A DNA stretch of 64,000 nt, taken from Cladopsammia gracilis (taxonomy: Eukaryota; Cnidaria; Anthozoa; Scleractinia; Dendrophylliidae). The notes below the pieces were generated by a model. That model did not search any database and had not been told where the DNA came from. It worked only from the letters and a program-made list of their open reading frames with translations. Below are positions 1-11,644 of this stretch, one piece after another (position 1 is the stretch's first letter; the number at the start of each line of letters is the position of its first letter). Where the stretch lies: contig JAJGOT010000733.1 in the NCBI GenBank assembly GCA_022457155.1, positions 223,501 to 287,500 on the forward strand, read 5' to 3'. The translations under genes and the position numbers were made by a program.

Positions 1-286
1 GGGTGGTGGCCCCCTTTGGTTTTTGTCAGTGATTTTATTGCTGTGACCAGACTTCTTGATCTTGCTAACAATGGAAGAGTACATAGGAACTAGGTACTGG
101 TAGTTTAAATAGTTTAAATTTGGCTAATTTGTGTCAGTCAGTTACTTAGAAACTCTCACATTGGTTTCTTCTAAGCCTTGGTGGACTTGTTATTCCTACT
201 CAAACACTGGTGTGTTATTGCCAATAATTATTTAATTTTTGCAAAAACTGAGCAGGCTTATTAAAAGTATACACATTAATTAGTAG
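1..286. other. Intergenic, nothing recognised
   Basis: AT-rich sequence without a convincing reading frame, RNA gene or repeat that I can identify. It ends at the target duplication of the element that follows. Confidence 0.4.
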
Positions 287-294
287 TAGAAAAC

Positions 295-957
295 CCCGGG
301 GGGGGGGGGGGTACTCCCTATAATGGGCTATACGGGGATGCTCCGCCCGAAAGGGGTACCTTTTTTTTTTTGCCTTACGAGTTATTATCTGTAAGACCCT
401 GAAGAAGAAAGGCTGTGCCTTTCGAAATATTGGATTTTTTACAAATATAGTCGTTTCCGTACCGTTTATCAGCCTTGCTTTTTTATCAAATTGTTTTATT
501 ATTTTATAGCTGATTAGATCCTTTACTACAGGATCCGGTGCTTCTATCTCGTTACGGTGGTCTTTGCAAATACAGTTACTTGTTTACCTTTTTTAGGCTG
601 GCGGTATATGAAAGGGTAGGGATTTCACGAGTTGAAGTATATGAAAGGGTAGGGATTTCACGAAGTATAGGAAAGGGTAGGGAAAACACCGGTTGAAGTA
701 TAAAAAAAGGTGGGGAAAACTGCCATTTAAGTATTATAAAAAGCACCTTTCAAAATATATCAAACAGACGCACGTAAAGGCTATATGAAAGGGGTGCCAT
801 TTTCAATGAAAGGTATATGAAAGGGGTACAATTTTCAATGAAAGGTATATGAAAGGGGTACCTTTTCTGTCAAAAACGGTATATGAAAGGGTAAGGCTTT
901 GGACCTCGGGGCGGAGCATCCCCGTACAAAACTTTGTTGGGTACCCCCCCCCCCGGG
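295..957. mobile_element. G-run-ended miniature inverted-repeat transposon, 8-bp target duplication
   Basis: The two ends are mirror images: the left end reads CCCGGGGG... into GGTAC, the right end GGTACCCCC...GGG. A second inverted block lies just inside (GGGGATGCTCCGCCC near 336-350 against GGGCGGAGCATCCCC at 909-923). The flanks carry an exact 8-bp direct repeat, TAGAAAAC, at 287-294 and 958-965, which fixes the borders. No transposase is encoded, so it is non-autonomous. An 8-bp duplication suits a hAT- or P-type transposase; that assignment is inference. Related G-run repeats recur elsewhere in the window. Confidence 0.75.
603..893. repeat. Tandem TATATGAAAGGG repeats inside the G-run element
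   Basis: The motif TATATGAAAGGGTAGGG or its variant TATATGAAAGGGGTACC recurs about seven times at roughly 30-55 bp spacing. The spacers change from TTTCACGAGTTGAAG to TTTTCAATGAAAGG, so the array consists of two related sub-repeats. Confidence 0.7.
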
Positions 958-965
958 TAGAAAAC

Positions 966-1250
966 TTTACCATGTTAATATGTCGGTTATGGAAAAATCA
1001 TTTTTCTTGAGAAAGATGTAATGTTCACATCATGAAAGAAAAAAATGAATTCAAAAAATATGTTTTCTTTGTACCATTAACTCATGAGATGATGAACATC
1101 GCATCTTTCACATTTCATTGCCGAGCTTAAAATTGACTATCTTTCTTATCTTTGATACAAACCTGAATTGAAGTATTCTAATTTCCTTGAGGTCCTCCAC
1201 TGTTGGAGAAAACAATTCCCATAGCTACGGAAATTGCAGAAATTATAAGA

Positions 1251-1281
<31 letters not shown>

Positions 1282-1440
1282 ATAGAGAAAAAAAAGAATC
1301 TACTGTAATATATGAAATGCAAAAGTGATTTCAGGAATTGCAGTAATCTCTTGCAATATTCTGTCACAAAATCAAAATACACAAAGATAAACACGAAAAA
1401 CAAGAGTGTAGTGACTAACTGATAAACATTCTTTACTATA
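966..1440. other. Intergenic with a TAAA microsatellite
   Basis: No gene seen. A (TAAA)n simple repeat occupies about 1250-1284. The short frames here are AT-rich and low-complexity. Confidence 0.4.
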
Positions 1441-1975
1441 TAAACTTCAGTGAAATACAAGGATTTCTCTCACTGCGGAAAAATCATATCTTAAATCACA
1501 TTTGATATCAATTTTATCTTCGCTGTGGAGAGTTAAGATACATTGTGTATCAATTCTTCACATCACCTACCATTTTTGTCCTTAATTAAATGTAAAATGA
1601 GCTAAAAGGTGTTGGTCTGCAATTAAAACATCTCATTCGGATCTTACTCGGAAATCTTCGGACATCTTCGTCAATCTTCGGAAATTTTCACAAAATGATC
1701 GGAAACGTTCATACAACCTTCGGACAGTAGTCGGAGAATTCTCGAAAATCTTCGGAAAATTGCGTAAAACTTCGTAACAAAGTATCATTTATATTATAAT
1801 AAACAAAATAATACATGGCTGCTTTGAGATATGAAATTCTTTTCGTTTACAACTCGAAATCTCACTCGTTCGCGATATCGAACATATCGATATATTCGAT
1901 ATGTATTCGATATTCGCGATATCGAATATCGAACATCGATATCGAGTTGAACACTCAAAGAGAAATTTCATATCT
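1440..1975. repeat. Dispersed repeat, related to the segment at 21090-22150
   Basis: The segment contains the motif CTCACTGCGGAAAAATCATA, then TATCATTTATAT...ATAAACAAAATAAT, then a terminal GAACACTCAAAGAGA..TTTCAT. All three recur in the same order at 21115-22140 and 40930-40950. The last 150 bases (1826-1975) fold back: GAGATATGAAAT near 1827 pairs with ATTTCATATCTC near 1966, with an ATATCGA-rich palindromic loop. Degenerate CTTCGGA-type repeats fill 1650-1760. It is probably a miniature DNA transposon family, but the borders are not resolved. Confidence 0.5.
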
Positions 1976-2684
1976 CCTTATCTTCTGCTGATAACAAAAC
2001 GAATCCAAAGTAAACAGTTATAGAAATGCATACCGTAGAGTTCACTCGCTGGGACAAGTTCATAAACTTCGCTGAGCTCTCATTCAACAAGTCGCTGTGG
2101 AATTCTTCATTTATCAATGAAACCGACACATTGATTATTCTTGTTCCGTCTTGTGGACTTGTCGTGGGCGGGATATGTGCTATCGACGACGTTAGAGAGC
2201 TCAATAGAGTTTCTTGAGGGGTTTCACTAAGCGTGACAGAGACCATAACTTGGTTAGTAATTGGAGATGTTAAGTTAACAGTCATTATCCTCTCAAACGA
2301 TGGCCAAGTCTGTTGTTGCGAAGAGTTGCTCCACCTCAAAAATATCGATGATGTTAAAAGTGGTGCTGACACATCTAACACGGTGGACCCTAGATCTTTT
2401 GAAGTTGCAAGTAACGATGCCGATGAGAATGGAGGTAGTGTTGTTGCCGATGGTGTTAATGTTGGCAACGTTAACGATGAGGGTGGCAGAGATGAAGATG
2501 GTGATGATAATGATAAATGTGACAATGGTGGTGATGGTGATGTTGGTGACGACGATAATAGCAATGACGACAGAGGTGATGGTGGTGGTGATGGTGATAG
2601 TGCTGGTAGTGATGATGGTGATGGTAATGGCGATCGTGATGCTGTCGGTGGTGATGGTGATGATGATGATGATGATGATGGTGG

Positions 2685-2725
<41 letters not shown>

Positions 2726-4795
2726 GTGATGATGTCGGTGATGATGATGATGATAGTGATGGTAGTGGCAAGGATGCTGATGATGATGCAGATGACGCTG
2801 GTGATGATGATGGTACTAACGATGACGATGATAACGGGAGTGGTTGTGATGTAGATGGCAATATCGAGGCTGATGTTAGTAATAATGGAAACGGCGGTAA
2901 GGACACTGATGATGATGATGATGATGATGACGAAGATAATGATGATAATGACGTCGATGCTTGTGGGGCTGTTGTTGGTGATAGCAATGGTGTTGTGTTA
3001 ACGTTCACGCCACTTGAAGATGACGGTGGTAATGTTATTAATAATGCTGACGACAGTGATGTTGACGATGATGATGATTGTGTTGATGGCGGCGGAGACG
3101 AAAATAGTTTTGATGTTGATATCAATGATGAGATCATTGTCGTATTTTTCTGATAATCGCTGGTTGAGATTGCTGTTGATGTTCTTGTCAAAAATTGTGG
3201 TGTTGAAGATAACAATGATGTGGACGATGATGATGATTGTGTTGATGGCGGCGGAGACGAAAATAGTTTTGATGTTGATATCACTGATGAGATCATTGTC
3301 GTATTTTTCTGATCATCGCTGGTTGAGATTGTTGTTGATGTTCTCGTCAAAAATGATGTTGACGATAATGATGATTGTGTTGATGGCGGTGGAGACGAAA
3401 ATAGTTTTGATGTTGATGTAACTGATAAGATCATTGTCGTATTCGTCTGATAATCGCTGGTTGAAATTGTTGTTGATATTCTCGTCAAACTGGCAACCGA
3501 GCTACCAAGTCCATGAATAGACGGCAAGCCTTGTTTAGTTGTAAATATTAGTGATTTAACACCAGATACCGAATCGGTAGGACTTTCATTCGTGTGCGGG
3601 GCCATAGATGTTGAACGGATTTGTGATACTGAAACATCTGTTGTTCTTTGCAACGGGGATGAAGGCTCGATAAACGCTGACGTTGATATAAAATATTCAT
3701 TCGAAACCGAAGTACTTGTACTTATCAAACGCGACTGGATTGAATATGATGACACATTAGTGAAATTAGTATCCAGTGTTATAGAAGGTGACGTATAAGA
3801 ACCTTTAAACGAGAGCGTTTCCATTGTAAGAGAGTTGCCTGGATTTAAGGTCAGTGTTGTTTGCGAATCCGAAACGCTTAAATAGACGGATGAGGTTACC
3901 ACATCGCGGGATACTGTTGCAGTTGACTCTGTGCTTTTCAAGGACGAATTTGAAGAAATTCCTAATGTGTGGTTTCCTCCCTTTGAAAAAGTGTTTTGTG
4001 TGGTTTGATTGCTCGTCTGTGAACTTGTAAATCTGACATCAAATGATGATGAAGAAGGCATCGGAGTTAAGCTGTTTGCAATTGACTTAGAAGTCCATGG
4101 GGTGTTAACTGTGGTGTCGTTTGAAGAGACCGTCGTGTTCGAGGCAATAGATGAGGAGTTTCCAGAATCGGAGAGTGTTAATAAAACAAACAGAGATCCC
4201 CAAATGGTTTTGGAAGTTGAGAATACATGTGTCGTGGAACTTCCACTACATATGTTAAGTTTTCTTTTCGCTTTTGAGAATGTCTTCCATCTTAAAGTCG
4301 TGAATAAAATCACAACCAAGAAAAAAAACAAAGCAAAATAGTTTGCGTTTGCGCACGAGTTTGCGTTTGAAGATGTCGACGAGCTTTCAAGATCGGATTC
4401 TGAAAGTAGGAAACATTTGTCTTGCGCGTGGAGTCCACCAAAACTTTCAAAGCAAGGTTGTGGAGTACAAGAAATGCAAACCGACTTATTCCATGACGTG
4501 CCGTAAATGTGAAATCTGTGTAAGCAATGATGTTCCACTTTAGATGCTTCAGGGAGAGCTATTAAAAACGGATGGTCAAATGTTCTCAGTACTTCTTTTG
4601 GAGTTGATCGGTAGTTCCTTTCTGGGTCTGAACCATTGGTAAATGGAGGCGCAAAAGTATTCTTAGAGAGTTCAGTAGATGAACTGTCTTGAAGCTTTTG
4701 AGAAAAATGTAATTGTTCGTTTACGAACTTGATGGCACTTACAGAATCTCTGTCCACTGATATCTCAGAAAGTTTAAAACTTGAACTTGCCTTAT
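1968..4795 (-). CDS. Ser/Thr-rich mucin-like membrane protein, large internal or terminal exon
   Basis: Unrecognised protein; the open frame runs to a stop at 1968. Upstream, on the minus strand, a pyrimidine tract ends in CTTCAG just before 4795. I take this as a splice acceptor: the coding exon would start there in phase 1, with earlier exons not found. From the in-frame Met at 4826 the protein would be 952 residues. Residues 100-140 hold five cysteines. A hydrophobic segment (about 163-178) is followed by basic residues (RWKTFSKAKRK), and a shorter hydrophobic stretch lies at about 208-218. From about 220 to 830 it is Ser/Thr/Pro-rich with many N-glycosylation sequons (NSS, NTT, NDT), including three repeats of about 47 residues with SKLFSSPPPSTQSS. 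This suggests a heavily glycosylated surface or secreted protein; topology is inferred. The opposite strand is open too (Asp/Gly-rich), a by-product of the GAT/ATC triplet repeat. Confidence 0.5.
2640..2960. repeat. GAT/ATC trinucleotide low-complexity tract
   Basis: Runs of (GAT)n interrupted by GGT and GAC triplets, densest at about 2658-2760 and 2905-2950. On the minus strand they encode serine in frame TCA. They are the most polymorphism-prone part of the mucin-like exon. Confidence 0.85.
3064..3500. repeat. Three tandem 138-159 bp repeats within the mucin-like exon
   Basis: The block beginning GACGATGATGATGATTGTG recurs at about 3064, 3223 and 3361 (the third reads GACGATAATGATG). Each copy keeps the minus-strand frame and encodes the Thr/Ser/Pro repeat containing SKLFSSPPPSTQ, so spacing differences are in multiples of three. 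Confidence 0.8.
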
Positions 4796-4826
4796 CTGAA
4801 GAGAAAATTATAAATGGCACGATCAA

Positions 4827-5296
4827 TCGAAATCAATTTCAGAATTCGTAGAATCGCCCTATCTTAATACCTTGTTTTAAAATGCTACATAGTGAAAATG
4901 TTAACTTTTATTCTATATCAGTGCTGATAAACGTTTCAATCCATCGAAATCCCCAACCTCTCCCCTAAGGTGTCAATTTACCCACCCCCTAAACAGACGC
5001 TAATGTCAAATTCCCGCCTACCCGGGCATGAAAATTGATAAAATGCCCAGGGGTTCCCCGGGGGGATGTTGAAGGTTCGATACGATCGGTACATGACTGT
5101 GACATGAGGTGTATTTGAATTATTTGGTTTCTTCGTTTAGTGTTTCATAAAACTACAGTTTCAACTGGCCTATATTGAAATGCTTCAATCACGGAGGAAT
5201 GTAGTGCGCATTGATTTAAAATCATTTCTAAACATAACTTAAGGAAGTGAATTTGTAAAGCAAACTTTTCGGCCGGTTCGTACGTCGTCTTCATCT
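4827..5296. other. Intergenic, C/G-run repeat relic
   Basis: No gene seen. About 4950-5065 holds C-rich and G-rich runs (CCCACCCCCTAAAC, GGTTCCCCGGGGGG) similar in style to the other G-run repeats here. Confidence 0.35.
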
Positions 5297-5300
5297 TTAA

Positions 5301-5842
5301 AGTGCCCCTGTGATCAAATTTGTGATTTTCATTTTTTACATTTTCGTGTACAATTTGACTTTCTTACTCATCTTGCCAAATTTCAACTCATTACGAACAT
5401 CAGAAGTCGTTTTATTTTAACATTTTTTTCCGAGAATTTACGGCCTTGTTCCAAGGCTTGGTTGCGAATGGGAGAAAGTGACGTCAAAGACTCAAACATA
5501 CCTCACAGGTTGAAATTATAATAACAATAAGTATTGAAAATCACGCGAAAAGCAACAAAAACTTTGGACTTGTTCTTCGTGCAATTTACTATGCTGATTG
5601 TTATTATAATTTCAACCCGTGAGGTATGTTTGAGTCTTTGACGTCACTTTCTCCCATTCGCAATCAAGCCTTGGAACAAGGTTGATTAATGGCGGTCCGC
5701 GTAAATTCTCGGAAATAAATGTTAAAATAAAATGACTGCTGATGTTCGTAATGGATTGAAATATGGCAAGATGAGTAAGAAAGTCTAATAGTACACGTAA
5801 ATGTAAAAAAATGAAAATCGAAAATTTGATCATAGGGGCACT
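5301..5842. mobile_element. Long-TIR foldback element inserted at TTAA
   Basis: The two halves are inverted copies of each other over roughly 240 bases (5301-5545 against 5590-5842), separated by a short AT-rich centre. Ends read AGTGCCCCT...AGGGGCACT and are flanked on both sides by TTAA (5297-5300 and 5843-5846). A TTAA duplication is typical of piggyBac and Kolobok superfamilies; assignment to either is inference. No transposase is present. The arms have diverged by scattered substitutions and small indels, so it is not recent. Confidence 0.75.
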
Positions 5843-6235
5843 TTAAATTAAAAAGCGTTCCAATGAATCAATGTCTTTGACACCATCTTGAAGTAATTTC
5901 ACAATTAAAACCAGTGTTATTCTCTCGATCAATTTATTACCAGAAATAGTTAGGTTTGAAATGTTATTGCGATTTATTTGAAATCAAACATACAGAATTT
6001 TTTTATTCTTGCAAAATATATATGCCATATACCATATTTTAATAAGATGTCTATGTAGGATTTTCAATGCGAATTCTTAAACGCGCAAAATTTCACTTTT
6101 ACTGATTTCGATAATATCGATTTTACCAGAAAATATGTCTTGCCAAACTTAGCAGTGAAAATTTCACGTTGATCTGACTTGGAAAAGACTGCTTAAAAGC
6201 CGACTGAAAAATGTGGGTATGGTCTCCAGAAAACT

Positions 6236-6367
6236 GGGTGTTTCTTGGTGTCGCGGAAGCCATTGTTGGTTAGCTTTTGTGTTGTGGTGTGGGTATTGTT
6301 CAGTGTCTTGAATATTTTGTTTTACGTCATTTGGTGATCACACCATCCGCAACACCAAGAAACCACC
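6236..6367. repeat. Small foldback, 22-bp arms
   Basis: GGGTGTTTCTTGGTGTCGCG at 6236 pairs with CGCAACACCAAGAAACCACC ending at 6367. The loop is about 88 bases with no coding content. No target duplication was recognised. Confidence 0.6.
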
Positions 6368-8109
6368 TGAAAACTGTATCGAAACACCTTAAAGTCCATT
6401 TTTTGCGTTTTTATGTTACTTTCTACCACATCGTAGACGCAGACGACATGCACAGAATGAAAAAATTATAATGTTGGCTTTCGTAATTAGGTCAGCTAAA
6501 TGAGGTCATGTTTAAAATAAGTTATATGACAGATGACATACGTAGTTTCGTTAAAGATGTAATTTAGTTTTGTTTGATGAAAATTTGTCTGAAAGAGGAT
6601 GTTCGGTAAATAACCGACTAACGCTGTTAATTTGAATATGACTATGCAATTTGTCATGCCCATCTTTCGGTTGTCACATTTTCAAGGACTGTAACCTTCC
6701 AAAATGGCTTCACTCAGGAAACATATGAACGGTCAAATGAAAAGCAAATAAAATCAAATTCGAATTTAAAATAAGGCAAACGATTTGCATAATCTTGGCG
6801 ATTCTCCAACGAGCCGCCGCACTTTTAGAAAAATTATAATACGAAACACTGTTGATAATTTTCGTTTTGCGGGTGGTATTGGAATATGCACCGCGAATAC
6901 GAATTAAGAGGATTGCCTTAAAGGCAATTAACACCAGCTTTGAGAATTGGCAAAGGTGGACGGATATACTGAATAATGAAGTTTCTATCCTTAACTTACG
7001 ACATGTGAAATGTAACGTCATTGCTTTGGCGGAAACTAAAACGGGCTTAAAAACTTGTCTAGTATCGCACCCAGAATTGGAAACTGGTTAGCTTGCGCGA
7101 ATTTTGAAGCGATCTGATTTTCGCATTTCAAAATGCTAATGCAGTATACTGTTATTCTTAAACCAGACAAGCGTGTTTCATGTTTAAATTGTGAATATTA
7201 TATTTAACTAACTGATATTACTAAAGGGATTTTGTTTTGTTTTGTTCTAGAGTCGGCCAGTATTAATAAATTTCACTAATCTCCTATATAAGAAAGATCG
7301 AAACTTCTAACAGTTCTTCGCTTCGCAGGAAGTGAAATACGTGTTAAATAATCTCACTCCTGTGCCGTGCGATGACAAAAACTCGTTAAATATATTTTAA
7401 CACTGACCAGCTTCATGCCTCAATGCTCACAAATCTAGCTACAAATCTCTCTTTCCGTTTTACATAAACTACATATGCACTAATTATAGAGACGCGAAAA
7501 AGTAAACTAGATACGCGAACACGGAAACTTAAAGCTTATTACCTTGATATTGGAGCATTAAATATAGCAGACCCAAAAAATATGGAATATCCATTTGTGA
7601 TGCCATTGCAACGACGTTAAAACGTTTCATAATACGAGAAAAACATTCAATTAATTTCTGGGTTTAGACAACATTTTTTCTCTTCTGTGCTTCTGCATAG
7701 AACAGAGTGTCCACAGATTGGCCCAGCGGTTTTCGTTGTGTGTTTCTTCTGGTTTGCTGTTTGATTGATGGCAACATCATTAGCAACCACACTCTACAGG
7801 TGAAGACAGGTGCCCGTAACCAAGGAAACAAGACCAAAATAAACCTATGGATGAATCTGGTGTAAAATGGTTGAGATGAAGCTTCAAATGAAGCCAAATA
7901 TCGTGCTTATATCATAAACAAATTAAAGATAGAAAATCTATGTCTGTTATTTCAAAACATTAAGGACGTCAACCTTTCCTGCTGTGTAGTCTGTTTACAT
8001 CTTGGCGAATACTTACACCACCTGCGTCGGTACTCAATAATTGTAATTCATTGATCAAGATGTAAAACAAAAACTGTTGATTTCGTGCTGTTTCTAGAAA
8101 TTTATACAA
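6368..8109. other. Intergenic, nothing recognised
   Basis: Gene-free AT-rich stretch. A 77-residue minus-strand frame at 7664-7897 starts with MASFEASSQ but matches nothing I know and lacks flanking splice signals I would trust. Confidence 0.4.
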
Positions 8110-8570
8110 ACACAAAACAAAGCAGTCGGATCAATAAAAAGGGGATAAAAGTGGTTAGTTAGAAAAAAATTCTTATCTGAATACCCAGATCGAAAATTTT
8201 TTATTGGCGAGGAATCTTCCACTCCATATTGGAGGTGTTGCATGATAAATAAAGAGAAGATAAAAGTGATCAGTTAGAAGACAATTGTTTATCTGAATAC
8301 CCCGATCAAAAAATATTTTTTTTGGCGAGGCATCTTGTATCGTGAGGGTTTTCGCAAAGCTATTGTAGTATTGCGTGGCTTTTCAGTCTAAACAAAAAAC
8401 AAAACAGTTGGATAAACGAAAAGAGGATAAAAGTGATTAGTTAGAAGATATTTTTTTTTATCTGAATTCCCCGTCTGTAAAATTATTTTTAATTGGCGAG
8501 GCATCTGGTATTCCATGGTAGGGTTTTCGCAAAGCTGTTGAGGCAGTAGTTGTAGGTGGCTTTTCGGTCT
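8110..8570. repeat. Three diverged tandem repeats (GATAAAAGTG...TTGGCGAGG)
   Basis: The order GGATAAAAGTG, TTAGTTAGAA, TTATCTGAATACCC, TTGGCGAGG.ATCT recurs starting near 8143, 8258 and 8422. The second and third copies share a following GGGTTTTCGCAAAGCT block. Period 115-165 bp with indels. Confidence 0.7.
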
Positions 8571-8668
8571 ATGGGGCTGTTAATAAAAATTGTTTCTTAA
8601 CCTGATTCCAGATATTTTAAATTGTTTTGCAAGGATTAGACAAAAATGAGAGTTGACGTATTAACTTA

Positions 8669-8802
8669 GGCCCTGTTTACATGAGGTAGGGTGCCCCTAG
8701 GGTGTAGGGCCAACTCTCTTTGTTTGAAAACCTCCAGGGAAAAGAAAACAAAGAGAGTTGGCCCTACACCCTAGGGTCACCCTACCTCATGTAAACAGGC
8801 CC
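8669..8802. mobile_element. Foldback miniature element, arms of about 55 bp
   Basis: CTGTTTACATGAGGTAGGGT at the left pairs with ACCCTACCTCATGTAAACAG at the right; the pairing continues inward through CCTAGGGTGTAGGGCCAACT and AACTCTCTTTGTTT, leaving a loop of only about 25 bases. TTAG occurs at both flanks. RNA or single-stranded DNA from here would form a near-perfect hairpin. Confidence 0.7.
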
Positions 8803-9270
8803 TTAGTTCGGCCAAGTCATACAAAGAAGGGTTTATCTGTCTGTGACGTATGAGAGGAATAACAATGGACCATCGTCAGCAGATTATCTGTCTGGTAGTT
8901 ATTTCAGACGGATTATTGCCATCGTTACTAGCTAGAGTTCAAGTTCAACTAGACGAATTCCTTGTTTTTTTTTGCGGTTGCTCTTTGGACAACACTTGAT
9001 ATTTGCACAATCATGCCTTCAAGTTACCAGGGAAGTACTTCAGTCAACATGGCATCTTAAGGTTCGAACCTACTCTCCTTTGTCTGGGGTCTGGGGCAAA
9101 AGGGCAAGAAAACCTTTCGTCCATAATCGGCCCAAGGAGTTGCCTGCAGAGGCATAGGGCGTAGAAGAGTCAATTTTGACTGTAATTTCTTCTATTTCAC
9201 CACGCGAATTGATTTCATCAGCCTATGAACGAAGCCAGGCGAACCTGTCATGCGTCTGGTAAATTTTATC

Positions 9271-9398
9271 TTAGCCTGCCTAACAGGCGTTATTGGGACG
9301 CTCAAGCGGGTGTATCGCGCTTCGCGCTCGTGTCTCGCGCTACGCGCTCGCGACCTAAAACCCGCTTAAGCGCCCCAATAACGCCTGTTATGCAGGCT
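9271..9398. mobile_element. TAGCCTG-family miniature element
   Basis: Left end TTAGCCTGCCTAACAGGCG, right end CGCCTGTTATGCAGGCT; the arms pair over about 40 bases (GTTATTGGG, AAGCGGGT). The direct repeat ATTTTATC (8-9 bp, with an adjoining A) lies on both sides, at 9262-9270 and 9399-9407. The ends match the element at 46079-46192, whose insertion is proven by an empty site, so I place both in one family. Confidence 0.65.
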
Positions 9399-9480
9399 AA
9401 TTTTATCCTCAAGCCGAAACCCGACAGTGGTCGCCTGGGGTGAAATGATCGGGCGATGATTCCGGAACGCTTCGCTTTGT

Positions 9481-9660
9481 GTTCGGCTTTCTTTAGTAAA
9501 ATATCGCCTCAAACTTTCGTAACGTCGGAAAATGTAATGCCTTTTGTTTTCGGAGGAATAAAAGTGTTCGGAAGATGTTCGAAAGCGGTTCGGCTTTCTT
9601 TAGTAAAATATCGCCTCAAACATTCATAACGTCGGAAAATGTAACGCCTCTTGTTTTCGT
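9481..9660. repeat. Two 107-bp direct repeats
   Basis: GTTCGGCTTTCTTTAGTAAA begins at 9481 and again at 9588. About 70 bases are shared with four or five substitutions, followed by related TTTTCGG/TTTCGG tails. Confidence 0.75.
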
Positions 9661-11644
9661 TTCGGCGAAATAAGGTGAGCTAGGATTTTCGGGAAGGCAA
9701 AATTAGCTCGAGAAACCGGCTAGTTGCATTGCTTTGATCATTGCAAACCTCCTCTTATCATTATGGCCGTTTTATGAAACCGTTCTTAGGCCATCAGATT
9801 AAGTGTAGCTCTGTAGTGTGATCGACGGAGTGCTTCAAGTCGACAGTGAATGCTTACCTGCTTGTTTGAACTTTACTATTTTTATGTTTTGTTACAGTTC
9901 ATTAGCACTGCACGTACCCCTGTATTTGTATATTTTATCTTATCGCTGTTCTTTATTTTTTTTTTATCCGGAACTTGCGAACCGTGTCCTGGCAAGGATT
10001 TTGTAAGTTATGGATGTATATGTAATGTTTGAAGGCTAAATATGTCATGGCAAGAGCCGAAAACGCGTGGAAGTTGTCGTGCGAAAAATTTATCACAAGC
10101 TACTAATTAAAGAAGCGCAAACAAAATATGAAAACCTTTGGGACCTTAGTTGTTTGAAGACTTAGACAGCTTTGTGCTCCACTCTTTTTCATTGGTCCCC
10201 TGTAAATGATGCAGGTCGGCAATCCAACATTCAGATTAGATTGTTTTATCTCCACATTGGGGTCCACATTGGCGCACCGTTCGGGAAGTTGTGTTAATTA
10301 TTGCCCGAAGAAATAAGATGAGTAAGTTCAATGAGTAAGTTCATGTACTTTATATTCCAGGCCCAGAGTAATCATTAACGCACTTGTGATGTTCATGTAA
10401 AACAATTAGCAAACCTTTTTAAACTGTTTGTAAAGCGTGGTTTCGATAAATACTCAAGCACGGCATTTAAAGCCGCGACAGACAGGATTTATATCAGCGA
10501 GAAAACGAGCTCGACGCTAGTATAATCCCAAGAAACTATTCTTTTTCGTGTGCTTGACTCCTTGAGCTTGTGCTTGTGCAGGATTGTTTAATTTTCACTT
10601 GACTGCTATCTGTAATATGTTGCCTCGCGAGTGACAACCAGGATTTGTTTTTGGTGCTAAATTATGCCAAACGCGTCTCGGTTTAGTTTTGATCAAATGG
10701 CTTTAAGATGGGCTTGCTTGTGATTTAACATAACTGGAAGTTTTCTGAAATGTCAAGCCAAAACGATGGGAAACTTTGACGAGACGTCGGCTCGTGAAAT
10801 TGGTTACCTAAGCAACCGATATAATACTTCGAGGACTGCTTACGTGAAGACGGTAACAAACATAACCATAAGCAAGAATACAAGAGATTGAAACTAAATC
10901 ACTGATTCTTCCTATCTTGTTTGTCTTGTTTTAACTATGAGCGTCAAGCCGGTTTTAAGCCCGGGCCAAACGAGACAACATGCAGTTGACAAATGTTCAA
11001 ACTCTCGCTCTCGTTGAGCCTAAAATCTCTCGTGCTCTCAGTGACTCTCGGGAGCTGTCGTAGAGTTTAAATCCGCTTAAATTTTCATTGGAGTCAATGC
11101 CAATTCTGAACTTTCGCTCTTGTTTGGCCTTAATTGTTTGGCCTTCTTACTGACTCTCGAGCGTAATCAGCGAGTTTGAGCTCCTTCACTCACTTTCCCG
11201 TTTGACGCGGGCTTAATAAATGCCTGCGCTTGTGTTTATATCGCAAAAGTGATAAATTCATCATAAAATTTGCATCCAACATAGACAGCTTCAGCAGCTG
11301 AAATTGAGCAAGCTACGGCAAATAAGTTGAATATCATTGGAGTAGACTCTGCTAGTGGGGTACTTACGGAGAAAAGGAAAATATGTATAATACTTAAGTG
11401 AAATGCCCGGCCAATTGTATTTGCACGACGTTGAATAAATTGGATCATTTGTTTATATATCGACTTTATTCTAGAAAGCGTTCAGGCATATGTAAATACA
11501 AAGTTGCGGTGCATTTATGTAAATTCGCTTCAAATTATTTTAAAAATTTACATCGCAAACTAAAAATACACTTCGTTTTTTGTAGGTTGCTGCAGTGGGA
11601 TCTTTCATAAAAAGAACCATAGGAAAATCCAAGATTCTGCCGAC
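9661..11644. other. 5' flank of the kinase gene
   Basis: No other gene recognised. It should hold the kinase promoter and 5' UTR, but I see no unambiguous TATA box or initiator. A pyrimidine-rich tract lies near 9935-9970. Confidence 0.3.

Noticed and set aside
600..893. CRISPR-like array (regular short repeats)
   Set aside because: Repeats are imperfect, spacers are themselves repetitive, the array lies inside a transposon, and the genome is eukaryotic.
2233..3153. Plus-strand Asp/Gly-rich 306-residue frame
   Set aside because: It is the antisense of the Ser-rich exon and owes its openness to the GAT triplet repeat; no domain or splice support.
9050..9075. tRNA gene suggested by GGTTCGAACC
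   Set aside because: No matching A box, acceptor stem or anticodon stem could be built around it.
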